Part shown: positions 15,998 to 23,440 of the stretch, piece by piece | Layout: every line of letters starts with the position of its first letter | Position numbering within the stretch: the stretch's first letter is position 1 | Assembly: GCA_040881665.1 (NCBI GenBank) | Contig: JBBECT010000002.1 | Span: 1 to 64,000, forward strand | DNA: 64,000 nucleotides | DNA from: Actinomycetota bacterium | GTDB taxonomy: Bacteria; Actinomycetota; UBA4738; HRBIN12 | Reading direction: 5' to 3' | Translations under genes and position numbers: made by a program | The notes under the pieces: generated by a model | Databases searched by the model: none | Told to the model about the DNA's origin: nothing | What the model saw: only the letters and a program-made list of their open reading frames with translations

Positions 15998-16928
15998 CAA
16001 CCAATGGGAAGACCTCGGCCGCGAGCAGCTCGATCATGTCGAGGTCGTCGAACAACGAGTGGTTCAGCACGATCCGCTGCGCTCCCGCGTCGGCGAACGC
16101 TCGGATCCGCTCGGCGGCCCGGTCCGGTGTTCCGAACACGCACGTCTCGTCGATCCACGCGTCGTCGAGCTCGGGATCGAGCTGCTTCGCGCGCTCGACC
16201 CGCGCGCGCCACTGTGCCTCGGTAGCGCCCACGTAGCACCAGGTCATCACCGACGTCGTGAGGGTCTGCTGTCCACGGCCCGCCTCGTCGAGCGCGGAAC
16301 GAACCCGTTCGAAGCGCTCCTTGGCGACCGACGGTGAGGCCGAGACCGTGTTGAACTCGTCTGCCCACCGCACGATCAGACGGGTGAGCCATCGGCCGCC
16401 CGCGCCGCCGATCACGATCGGTGGGTGTGGCCGCTGCACCGGCTTGGGAAAGAACGATCCCCGCTCGAGCCGGTAGTGGGTCCCTTCGAACGCGAACGGA
16501 TCCTGCGTGAACAGCCCCTGGACGATCTCCAGCTGCTCCTCGAGCCGTTCGAATCGCTCGACCGTCGGAGGGAACGGGAGGCCGTGCGTGGCGTGCTCCT
16601 CCTCCCACCAGCCGGCGCCCATACCGAGGTCGACGCGGCCGCCGGAGATCCGGTCAACGGTGGCCACGACCTTCGCCAGGTGCGCCGGATGGCGGAACGT
16701 CACCGGTGACACGAGCGTTCCGAGCCGGATCCGTTCGGTCCGCGCGGCGAGCGCGGCCATCACCGTCCACGCGTCGGAGGAACCACGATCGGTCGAACCG
16801 TTCGTCGGGAAGTAGTGGTCGGAGGAGACCAACCCCTCCAAGCCGAGGCGCTCACAGGCCTCAGCGGCCGCGAGCCATTCCTCCCACGTGACGCCTTCCT
16901 GCCCCTCGAACATCAGGCTGTAGCGCAT
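15990..16928 (-). CDS. LLM-class F420-dependent oxidoreductase
   Basis: 312 residues of the luciferase-like monooxygenase TIM barrel. Family landmarks: MRYSLMFEGQEG at the start, EGLVSSDHYF (the SSDH region binds the cofactor), RIRLGTLVSPVTFRHPAHLA, DRISGGRVDLGMGAGWWEEEH and PPIVIGGAGGRWLTRL. It closely resembles the subgroup annotated as F420-dependent. F420 rather than FMN use is inferred from this similarity and from the actinobacterial setting. Substrate unknown. It is followed downstream of its own upstream neighbour, the haemoglobin gene, by only 12 bases, so the two are probably co-transcribed. Confidence 0.85.
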   Translation of the reverse strand: MRYSLMFEGQEGVTWEEWLAAAEACERLGLEGLVSSDHYFPTNGSTDRGSSDAWTVMAALAARTERIRLGTLVSPVTFRHPAHLAKVVATVDRISGGRVDLGMGAGWWEEEHATHGLPFPPTVERFERLEEQLEIVQGLFTQDPFAFEGTHYRLERGSFFPKPVQRPHPPIVIGGAGGRWLTRLIVRWADEFNTVSASPSVAKERFERVRSALDEAGRGQQTLTTSVMTWCYVGATEAQWRARVERAKQLDPELDDAWIDETCVFGTPDRAAERIRAFADAGAQRIVLNHSLFDDLDMIELLAAEVFPLVEN

Positions 16929-16940
16929 CGCACCGGCTCC

Positions 16941-17327
16941 CTAGTCCTGGTTCCGCAGGCCTTCGGAGGCCCAGTCGAAGTAGTCCAGCAGCGCGGTACG
17001 GACCTCGGCAGGCGGATCGACCGCATCGACGGCCGCGCGCATGTGCCCCAGCCACCGGTCCCGCGCGTCGGGCCCGACCGCGAACGGAGCGTGGCGCATC
17101 CGCAGCCGAGGATGCCCGCGTTCGTCGCTGTAGGTGGTCGGTCCGCCCCAGTACTGCGCGAGGAACAGAGTCAGGTGGCGTCGCGCCGGCGCCAGGTCCT
17201 CCGGCTGCGGGTACAGCGACAGCAGCACCTCGTCGGCGGCGACACCCTCGTAGAAGCGATCGACGAGGCGCTCGAAGAACGGCATCCCGCCCACGGCCTC
17301 GTACACGCTCGGCGATGCATCGACCAT
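16941..17327 (-). CDS. glbO: group II truncated haemoglobin (GlbO type)
   Basis: 128 residues with the group II signature in order: YEAVGGMPFFERLVDRFYEGV, an early Tyr (B10), QYWGGPTTYSDERGHPRLRMRHAPF with the proximal His F8 in MRHAPF, and RDRWLGHMRAAV with Trp at G8. This is the 2/2 globin fold with haem; roles proposed in actinobacteria are oxygen delivery and protection from nitrosative or oxidative stress. The gene lies 12 bases from the LLM oxidoreductase start and 25 bases after the LOG gene, same strand. Confidence 0.92.
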   Translation of the reverse strand: MVDASPSVYEAVGGMPFFERLVDRFYEGVAADEVLLSLYPQPEDLAPARRHLTLFLAQYWGGPTTYSDERGHPRLRMRHAPFAVGPDARDRWLGHMRAAVDAVDPPAEVRTALLDYFDWASEGLRNQD

Positions 17328-17352
17328 GCAGGTGAGTCTACGGGCGGTCGTC

Positions 17353-17904
17353 TCAGCCGCCGGTCCGCACCGCTTCGACGACGCGGTCGAGCAGCTCCCC
17401 TGCCTCCACGCCCACGATCAACGTCTCGCGATGCGCCCGGCGGAGGAACCCGCTCTGCTCCATCCGGTCGAGCTGTTCGAGCAGCGGGTCGTAGAACCCG
17501 TCGGCATCCAAGACCCCGACCGGCTTGTCGTGCAGGCCGATGTTGCGCCACGTCCACGCCTCGAACAGCTCGTCGAAGGTTCCCGCACCGCCGGGCAGCG
17601 CGAGGCATCCGTCCGAGAGCGCACTCATCAGTGCCTTGCGCTCGTGCATGCCCTCGACCACATGCAGCTCGGTCAGCCCTTCGTGCGCGACCTCGGGCCC
17701 GGTCATCGATCCCGGGATCACGCCGACGACCTCGCCGCCTCCCGCGAGGGCGGCGTCGGCAAGCGCGCCCATCGTCCCCACGCTCGCTCCTCCGTAGACG
17801 AGGCCGATCCCACGGGACGCGAGGGCACCGCCCACCTCGACGGCCACCTTCGTGAACGCCGGGGCGCTGTCGCTCGATGAGCCGCAGAACACACAGATCC
17901 GCAC
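17353..17904 (-). CDS. LOG family protein (cytokinin riboside monophosphate phosphoribohydrolase-like)
   Basis: A GTG at 17904 gives 183 residues starting VRICVFCGSSS, the exact start of the TIGR00730 family; the frame upstream to 18222 is Pro-rich and covers a divergent gene, so it is not coding. The catalytic motif PGGAGTFDELFE is at about residues 108-119. Family members release free bases from nucleoside 5'-monophosphates; in bacteria the physiological role is often nucleotide salvage rather than cytokinin production. First gene of a probable three-gene operon with glbO and the LLM oxidoreductase. Confidence 0.88.
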   Translation of the reverse strand: MRICVFCGSSSDSAPAFTKVAVEVGGALASRGIGLVYGGASVGTMGALADAALAGGGEVVGVIPGSMTGPEVAHEGLTELHVVEGMHERKALMSALSDGCLALPGGAGTFDELFEAWTWRNIGLHDKPVGVLDADGFYDPLLEQLDRMEQSGFLRRAHRETLIVGVEAGELLDRVVEAVRTGG

Positions 17905-18003
17905 GCGCCGGACGCTACCGCACACGGGCCCGCGCGGCGGCTCGGGCGGTGGGCTGGGCGGCGGGCTCCACACAGCCCCTGGCCCGAGTGGGGCCGGATG
18001 ACG

Positions 18004-18009
18004 TAGGAT
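18004..18009 (+). promoter_or_regulatory. -10 box of a leaderless transcript
   Basis: TAGGAT ends six bases before the ATG at 18016, which places the expected transcription start on the A of the start codon. No Shine-Dalgarno sequence is present between them. No clear -35 box is seen, as is common in actinobacterial TAnnnT promoters. Confidence 0.55.
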
Positions 18010-18015
18010 GGGTTC

Positions 18016-18210
18016 ATGGACGAGCCTCGCATCTACCGCACCGGGCAAGGAACGGTGATGCGGATCTCGGAGGACAACGAGGGTCGGCTCTCCGTCGAGC
18101 TCCTCAAGCAGGACGAATGGGCTCCCGGCCCCGTCAGGATGGCCGGGCTGCGCCTCGCGGATTCCACCAAGAAGCTCACCGCGCGTGAGATCCGCGGCCT
18201 CCCCGGCTAG
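18016..18210 (+). CDS. small conserved-looking protein
   Basis: 64 residues, charged and soluble: MDEPRIYRTGQGTVMRISED at the start, then a beta-rich middle part and a basic end (STKKLTAREIRGLPG). The TAGGAT box placed for a leaderless mRNA supports the start and the reality of the gene. No TM, signal peptide or known motif. It is divergent from the LOG gene and precedes the cold-shock gene by 157 bp. Function unknown. Confidence 0.6.
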   Translation: MDEPRIYRTGQGTVMRISEDNEGRLSVELLKQDEWAPGPVRMAGLRLADSTKKLTAREIRGLPG

Positions 18211-18367
18211 GTTCCGCCCCACGAACGTCCAGGTCCGAAGGGGTCCCGCGTGTCACCCGGAGCTGCTAGGCTTCACGCCGAGGGTAGCTATCGTGGTTCT
18301 GTGCTTCGAGCAGTTCCCTCCACCGGCCGACGTGGCCGGGTGTCGTGCAAGATAGGAGTGAGTGCTC

Positions 18368-18574
18368 GTGGCAACAGGTACCGTGAAGTGGTTCAACGCT
18401 GACAAGGGATTCGGCTTCATCACCCCCGAGGACGGCTCTGCCGACGTGTTCGTGCATTTCAGCGCGATCGTCGGCGAGGGGTACCGCAACCTCGAAGAGG
18501 GGCAGAAGGTCGAGTTCGACGTGACCCAGGGCCAGAAGGGCCCGCAGGCCGCGAACGTCAAGCCCAGCGCCTGA
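18368..18574 (+). CDS. cspA: cold-shock protein, CspA family
   Basis: 68 residues with both RNA-binding motifs of the cold-shock domain: KGFGFI and VFVHFSAI, in the typical context [20 protein letters not shown]. The GTG at 18368 is chosen over one two codons earlier because AGGAG lies nine bases before it and the product then has the normal Csp length and start. The protein melts RNA secondary structure and acts as an RNA chaperone. A strong terminator follows. The 157-bp leader is long enough to carry regulatory structure, as in other csp genes, but I could not identify one. Confidence 0.95.
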   Translation: MATGTVKWFNADKGFGFITPEDGSADVFVHFSAIVGEGYRNLEEGQKVEFDVTQGQKGPQAANVKPSA

Positions 18575-18601
18575 ACCCAAGACCCAGAGCGTTTCGCTGA
18601 A

Positions 18602-18626
18602 GGCCCCGGCTCCGGCCGGGGCCTTT
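18602..18626 (+). terminator. intrinsic terminator of the cold-shock gene
   Basis: GGCCCCGG (18602-18609) pairs perfectly with CCGGGGCC (18616-18623) across a six-base loop and is followed by TTT. It stands 27 bases behind the stop codon. Confidence 0.85.
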
Positions 18627-18907
18627 CGCATTCAACGGCTCGCGCAGCGGGCTCCACCCGGTATCCGGATCCGACCGGGGTCGGCCGGAGGTCTCCCTCA
18701 CACGTCGCCTTCGAAGTCGCTCTGCGCCTAGACCCTCGTGCGTACCCCGTTCCGGCCCGCAGGGTACCGCTCGCCCCTCCGCGCCCATCTCGTCCGACGC
18801 TCGCGACACGGTGCCCCCGTCCGTGCGTCCCCACGATGCGCACGACCTGGCATGGAATCGACTCCAGCCGGGTATCGCCGCCGGGACGACCAGCAGGGAG
18901 CGACGAG

Positions 18908-19135
18908 ATGGAGCCGAACGGGATGAGCAGGATCGGAACGATCGGCACGAACGTGGGCAACGCTTCCTTGAAGGGCTGGCGCGGGGCGGCGGTGGATCGC
19001 GTGGTGGCCCGGCCGGTCGCGAAGCGCACGTCGATCTCCGAGGAACAGGTTCGTGCGATCGTCGGTCTGCTCCTGCTCGCGTACACGGTGTACCGGCTCG
19101 CGAAGCCACTCGTTCGCGCTGCACGGGAACGCTGA
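18908..19135 (+). CDS. small single-TM protein
   Basis: An ATG at 18908 with GGGAG seven bases upstream gives 75 residues; earlier ATGs in the frame have no such site. The N-terminal half is Gly/Ala/Arg-rich and the second half holds one TM helix (VRAIVGLLLLAYTVYRLA) with a basic end. Its stop is one base from the ATG of the topoisomerase gene, so the two are translated together. No family recognised. The 281 bp between the cold-shock terminator and this gene hold nothing else that I can name. Confidence 0.55.
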   Translation: MEPNGMSRIGTIGTNVGNASLKGWRGAAVDRVVARPVAKRTSISEEQVRAIVGLLLLAYTVYRLAKPLVRAARER

Positions 19136-19136
19136 C

Positions 19137-20201
19137 ATGCCGCGCACCCGTCGGTCCGATCCGACGGCTCCCGGGATCACCCGCCGTCGCCGTGGGCGAG
19201 GTTTCGAGTATCTCGGCCCGGATGGAGCAACGATCCGCGACGATCGGACGCTCCACCGGATCCGATCCCTGGCCGTTCCTCCGGCGTGGGCCGACGTGTG
19301 GATCTGCGCGGATCCACGAGGACACCTGCAGGCAACGGGGGTCGACAATGCCGGACGCCGTCAGTATCGGTATCACGACGATTGGCGCACGCGCCGGGAC
19401 GCGGAGAAGTTCGACCGGATGCTCCGGTTCGCCGAGTCGCTCCCCGATCTCCGGACAACCGTGACCACCCACCTTCGCCGGACCCGTCCCGACCGGGAAC
19501 GCGTTCTCGCGTGCGCCGTCCGCATGCTGGATCGGGGCCTCTTTCGGATCGGGTCGGAGGTTTATGCCGCACAGAACGAGACGTTCGGTCTCGCCACGAT
19601 CCGCAGAGACCACGTGCAGGTGCGAGGGACGTCCGTGTCGTTCGACTACACAGCTAAGGGCGGCCTCCGCCGCACGCAAAGCATCGAGGACCCGCCAACG
19701 GCGCGTGTCCTGGCCAGCCTCAAGCGACGACGGGGCGGCGGCGAGGAGCTGCTCGCGTACCGAGACGCCCGGACGTGGATCGACGTCCGATCCGAGGACA
19801 TCAACGCGTACCTGAAGGACCACGCCTGCCCGGACTGCACGGCGAAGGACTTCCGGACCTGGCACGCAACGGTGCTCGGGGCGGTGGCTGTCGCCTCCGA
19901 CGCGACGGGAGCCCACTCGCCCTCGGCACGCAAGCGCGTGGTGTCGGCCGCAGTGAAGACCGTGGCGACGTCGCTCGGCAACACACCGACGGTCGCGCGA
20001 GACTCCTACATCGATCCTCGCGTGTTCGACCGCTTCCGCTCCGGATGGACGATCGCGCCGTCACTCGAGCTGCCCGGCGACGCCCTTCCCGGCGCAGCGC
20101 TGCAACTCGAGCTGGAACGCGCGGTGATCGACCTGTTGGAGGAACCTCGCACCTCCGAAGGCGTCGAACGCGTGACCGGCGAGCGAGCGGAAGCCGCCTA
20201 G
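19137..20201 (+). CDS. DNA topoisomerase IB (poxvirus type)
   Basis: 354 residues. The catalytic set of the small type IB enzymes is visible: Arg137 in RGLFRIGSEVY, Lys174 in DYTAKGG, Arg240 in KDFRTWHAT and the nucleophile Tyr291 in RDSYIDPRV. It nicks one strand and forms a 3'-phosphotyrosyl link, relaxing supercoils of both signs. Bacterial copies are usually horizontally spread and occur in soil bacteria, often near DNA-repair genes, as here with LigC and the LigD polymerase. A CPDC pair at 231-234 lies next to the catalytic Arg. The start follows the preceding stop by one base. Confidence 0.92.
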   Translation: MPRTRRSDPTAPGITRRRRGRGFEYLGPDGATIRDDRTLHRIRSLAVPPAWADVWICADPRGHLQATGVDNAGRRQYRYHDDWRTRRDAEKFDRMLRFAESLPDLRTTVTTHLRRTRPDRERVLACAVRMLDRGLFRIGSEVYAAQNETFGLATIRRDHVQVRGTSVSFDYTAKGGLRRTQSIEDPPTARVLASLKRRRGGGEELLAYRDARTWIDVRSEDINAYLKDHACPDCTAKDFRTWHATVLGAVAVASDATGAHSPSARKRVVSAAVKTVATSLGNTPTVARDSYIDPRVFDRFRSGWTIAPSLELPGDALPGAALQLELERAVIDLLEEPRTSEGVERVTGERAEAA

Positions 20202-20333
20202 GCGACGCCCGGCCCGTTCCGTGCCCGACCTGATCGACCGGCGGGTCTCAGCAGATGAACGGCGGACCCTGTGTCCGGGACCACGCCTCGCTACACTGCG
20301 CATCCGAGGCCAAGGACACGGAGGAAACAGCCC

Positions 20334-20765
20334 ATGAGCGACGCCGCCGTCGAAGCGAAGGCACTGCGGAACACCCCCTTCTTTTCCGGGCTCTCGGACG
20401 AAGACGTCTCGGAGATCATCGCGATGGGCGAACAGGCGTCGTTCGCCGAAGGCGAGCACATCGTGACGCAGGGGGACGTCGGCGACGCGATGTACGTGTT
20501 GCTGGAAGGCACGGCAGAGGTCGACGTCGGGGGCCGCTTCCACCGGCTGCACGCGGGCCAATTCGTCGGTGAGATGGCGTTGATGTCGTCCGGCCGCCGG
20601 CTCGCGACCGTGAAGGCCACCTCTCCGGTGGGGACCCTCCGGATCCCGGGCGAGGGGTTCCGCGCATTCCTCCTCGGGCATCCGCAGATCGCCGTCTCGA
20701 TGCTCGAGGCGCTCAGCGAGCGCCTGCGTGAGGTCGAGCAGCGGTTCGAAGCGTGGATGACCTAG
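20334..20765 (+). CDS. cyclic-nucleotide-binding domain protein
   Basis: 143 residues forming one cNMP-binding beta barrel: FSGLSDEDVSEIIAMGEQ at the start, GEHIVTQGDVGDAMYVLLEG, and the phosphate-binding cassette region GQFVGEMALMSSGRRLATVKA with the Gly-Glu and Arg that contact the cyclic phosphate. There is no HTH or kinase domain, so it acts as a stand-alone sensor or partner subunit. GGAGG lies nine bases before the ATG. Its stop is seven bases before the LigC start. A cyclase-like protein occurs in the window but far away. Confidence 0.85.
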   Translation: MSDAAVEAKALRNTPFFSGLSDEDVSEIIAMGEQASFAEGEHIVTQGDVGDAMYVLLEGTAEVDVGGRFHRLHAGQFVGEMALMSSGRRLATVKATSPVGTLRIPGEGFRAFLLGHPQIAVSMLEALSERLREVEQRFEAWMT

Positions 20766-20771
20766 CGGCGC

Positions 20772-21878
20772 GTGGCGATGCCTCCGGACCCGCGCCCGCG
20801 TCCCATGCTCGCCAAGGCCGCCGGCGAGCTCCCGGAGGGCGGCGACTGGTGCTACGAACCCAAGTGGGACGGCTTCCGCGCGATCGTCCGGGCGGGAGCG
20901 GACGACGTCCAACTCGACAGCCGCGGGGAACGCCCGCTCGGGCGCTACTTCCCCGAGCTGGTTGAGCTGCTCGGGACCCTCGGCTCCCGTCCGTTCGTGC
21001 TCGACGGGGAGATCGTGCTGGTGCTCCCGGCCGGCAGCCCGTACGGGACGGCCGCCGAGCTCGGACATCCGATCGACGAGCCGGCGATCGACTTCGACGC
21101 TCTCCAGATGCGTCTGCACCCCGCCGCCTCACGGGTGAACCGGCTGGCCGGGGAGATCCCCGCGACGTTCGTCGCCTTCGACGCGATCGAGATCGATGGC
21201 CGCGACCTCCGCTCCCTCGACACCGACTCGCGCCGCAGCGAGCTTGCATCGCTTCTCGCGACGGCCGGGGCCGAGGACCCACCGCGCGGACCGGAGGATC
21301 TGCGGCCCGGTCCGGGTCTCGTTCTCACCCCCCAAACCCGGGATCTGGAGCTGGCCAGGCGCTGGTTCGCCGACCTCGAGGGGTTCGGCCAGGACGGCAT
21401 CGTCGCCAAGCGCCGGGATCAGCGATACGTGGACGGTGAGCGCGTGATGGTCAAGGTCAAGCACCATCGCACCGCCGACTGCGTCGTCGGCGGCTATCGG
21501 ATCGAGAAGGACGGAGACGGCGTCGCCTCCCTGCTGCTCGGACTCTACGACGCCGAGGGAACACTTCACTACGTTGGCCACACGTCCGCGTTCCCGGCCA
21601 CACAGCGCCGTGCGCTTCGCGAGGAGCTTCAGCCACTCGAAGGAGGAACGAGCTTCCGCGACGGACGCACCCCCGGAGCCCCCAGTCGTTGGACCGGCAG
21701 CAACGAGCGTGCGTGGGTGGCGCTGGAGCCCACGCTCGTGTGCGAGGTGCGCTACGACCGCATGCAGGGCGTGCGCTTCCGGCACGCGGCGACGCTCGTG
21801 CGATGGCGGCCCGACCGCGACGCCGCGAGCTGCACGTTCGAGCAGCTGGCGATCGCCGGCTCACCCGGCTCAGTCTGA
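20772..21878 (+). CDS. ligC: ATP-dependent DNA ligase, LigC / LigD-ligase type
   Basis: 368 residues. Motif I with the adenylated lysine reads YEPKWDGFRA (Lys about residue 32), followed by LDGEIVLVLP (motif III/IV region), DGIVAKRRD and VKVKHHRTADCVVGGY (motif V region), then an OB-fold domain. The size and order match mycobacterial LigC, the stand-alone ligase of nonhomologous end joining and back-up repair. The start is GTG at 20772 or ATG two codons on. The last nine bases overlap the end of the convergent LigD-type polymerase gene. No Ku gene is in the window. Confidence 0.9.
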   Translation: MAMPPDPRPRPMLAKAAGELPEGGDWCYEPKWDGFRAIVRAGADDVQLDSRGERPLGRYFPELVELLGTLGSRPFVLDGEIVLVLPAGSPYGTAAELGHPIDEPAIDFDALQMRLHPAASRVNRLAGEIPATFVAFDAIEIDGRDLRSLDTDSRRSELASLLATAGAEDPPRGPEDLRPGPGLVLTPQTRDLELARRWFADLEGFGQDGIVAKRRDQRYVDGERVMVKVKHHRTADCVVGGYRIEKDGDGVASLLLGLYDAEGTLHYVGHTSAFPATQRRALREELQPLEGGTSFRDGRTPGAPSRWTGSNERAWVALEPTLVCEVRYDRMQGVRFRHAATLVRWRPDRDAASCTFEQLAIAGSPGSV

Positions 21879-22883
21879 CCGACGCCGGCGGCGCGAAGGT
21901 TGGACCCGGACGGGCTCGTTCGGTCCTTTCGGGAACTGCGGCGGCCACGGGGCGTCGCCGAGTCCGCCTTCCTCGTCCCGATCGGCGAGTGCGAGCAGCC
22001 GGTCGAGCGATGCGGGTTCGATCGTGGCGAGCCCCGCACCGACATCGCCACGGGTCGCCAGCCGTTCCCGGACCGTATCGATCCGGAACGCCGCCGGATC
22101 GACCGAGGCGACCTCGTCCCAGTCCAGCGGCGTCGATACTCGGGCGTCGGCGACCGGCCGCACCGAGTAGGCGGACGCGGTCGTGCGGTCGCGCGCGTTC
22201 TGGTTGTAGTCGACGAACACGCCATGACGTTCCTCCTTCCACCACGCGGAGGTCGCCAGGTCGGGAACGCGGCGTTCCACCTCGCGGGCGAGGGCCAGCG
22301 CGGCACGGCGTACCGTGGAGAAGTCGTGCTCGGCGACGATCCGGACGTTCGCGTGGATCCCGCGCTTGCCGCTCGTCTTCGGGAACGCGGTCAAGCCGAC
22401 TTCATCGAGCACGCCGCGGACGACGAGCGCGACCGATCGCACGTCGTCGAACGGCACCCCCGGAACGGGATCGAGATCGATCCGCAGCTCGTCGGGATGC
22501 TCGACGTCCCCGCTGCGCACCGGCCAGGGGTTCAGGTCGAGGCACGCAAGGTTCGCCATCCATGCGAGATGCGCGGCGTCCGCCGGCGCGATCATCTCCG
22601 CGGACCGTCCCGAGGGGAACCGGATCGTCGCGGTTCGGATCCAGTCGGACCGCTTCGCGGGGACGCGTTTCTGGAAGAAGCTCTCCTGGCCCACCCCGTT
22701 GGGGAAGCGCAGCATGATCGTCGGACGCTCGCCGCAGCCGACGAGCGCCGGTTCGGCGACGTCGATGTAATAGCGAACGAGGTCAAGCTTGGTGATGCCC
22801 GCCTCGGGGAACAGCACCTTGCCCGGGTTGCTGATGCGCACCTCGGTGCCGCCGACGTCGAGTTCGATGCTGCTCACACCCAT
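21870..22883 (-). CDS. LigD-type polymerase domain protein (PolDom / PrimPolC-like)
   Basis: 337 residues of the archaeo-eukaryotic primase-like polymerase found as the POL domain of LigD: VRISNPGKVLFPEAGITKLDL at the start, the catalytic acidic pair in LRIDLDPVPG, KTSGKRGIH (nucleotide-binding Ser/Lys/His) and VFVDYNQNARDRT with the third acidic residue. It adds ribo- or deoxynucleotides at breaks before ligation. As a separate gene convergent with ligC it forms a split version of LigD; a nuclease domain is absent from both. Confidence 0.9.
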   Translation of the reverse strand: MGVSSIELDVGGTEVRISNPGKVLFPEAGITKLDLVRYYIDVAEPALVGCGERPTIMLRFPNGVGQESFFQKRVPAKRSDWIRTATIRFPSGRSAEMIAPADAAHLAWMANLACLDLNPWPVRSGDVEHPDELRIDLDPVPGVPFDDVRSVALVVRGVLDEVGLTAFPKTSGKRGIHANVRIVAEHDFSTVRRAALALAREVERRVPDLATSAWWKEERHGVFVDYNQNARDRTTASAYSVRPVADARVSTPLDWDEVASVDPAAFRIDTVRERLATRGDVGAGLATIEPASLDRLLALADRDEEGGLGDAPWPPQFPKGPNEPVRVQPSRRRRRSD

Positions 22884-23021
22884 ACCTTCCCTGCCGCGGG
22901 GCAGGACGCGACGCGACCATCCTCTCCCCCGCCGAGCGAAGCGTCGAGCACGCCCTCGAAGCAGCTGTGGCAGGATGGCGGCTTCGAGCTGAGGTTGCCC
23001 GCAGGCCGAACGGGGGCGGAG

Positions 23022-23417
23022 ATGTCAGAGCGGGGAGCAACGGGGCAAGCGGCGGCGATCGCGCAGGGGTTGTGGGAGGCGCTCGGTGCGGGCGACTGGG
23101 ACGCCGCGCGCTCGATGCTGCACGAGGACTTCGTCCAGGAATGGCCCCAGTCGGGCGAGCGGATCGTCGGCCGCGACGACGCGTTGGAGATCGATCGCAA
23201 CTTCCCTGGCGGGCTCCCGGCGATGACCTTCCGCCGCACGGTCGCCGACGGTGATCTCGCCATCGTCGAGACCGAGCTTCGCTACGCGGACGGAAGCACC
23301 TATCACGGAGTGAGCGTGATCGAGTTGCGCGACGGCAAGGTCGTGAGAGAGACCGACTACTTCGCCGAGCCCTTCCGAGCACCGGAGTGGCGCTCGGCCT
23401 GGGTCCAACGGATGTAG
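23022..23417 (+). CDS. SnoaL-like / NTF2-fold protein
   Basis: 131 residues with the cone-shaped NTF2 fold pattern: GLWEALGAGDWDAARSMLHE, DFVQEWPQSGERIVG, then alternating strands ending GVSVIELRDGKVVRETDYF, typical of SnoaL_2 proteins. The family ranges from polyketide cyclases to enzymes of unknown substrate; nothing here points to one. GGGGGCGGAG directly precedes the ATG. The stop is 23 bases before the ATG of the exporter gene, so the two form an operon and the protein may act on the exported compound. Confidence 0.8.
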   Translation: MSERGATGQAAAIAQGLWEALGAGDWDAARSMLHEDFVQEWPQSGERIVGRDDALEIDRNFPGGLPAMTFRRTVADGDLAIVETELRYADGSTYHGVSVIELRDGKVVRETDYFAEPFRAPEWRSAWVQRM

Positions 23418-23440
23418 CGCCGGCTCGACCGGGAGGAACC

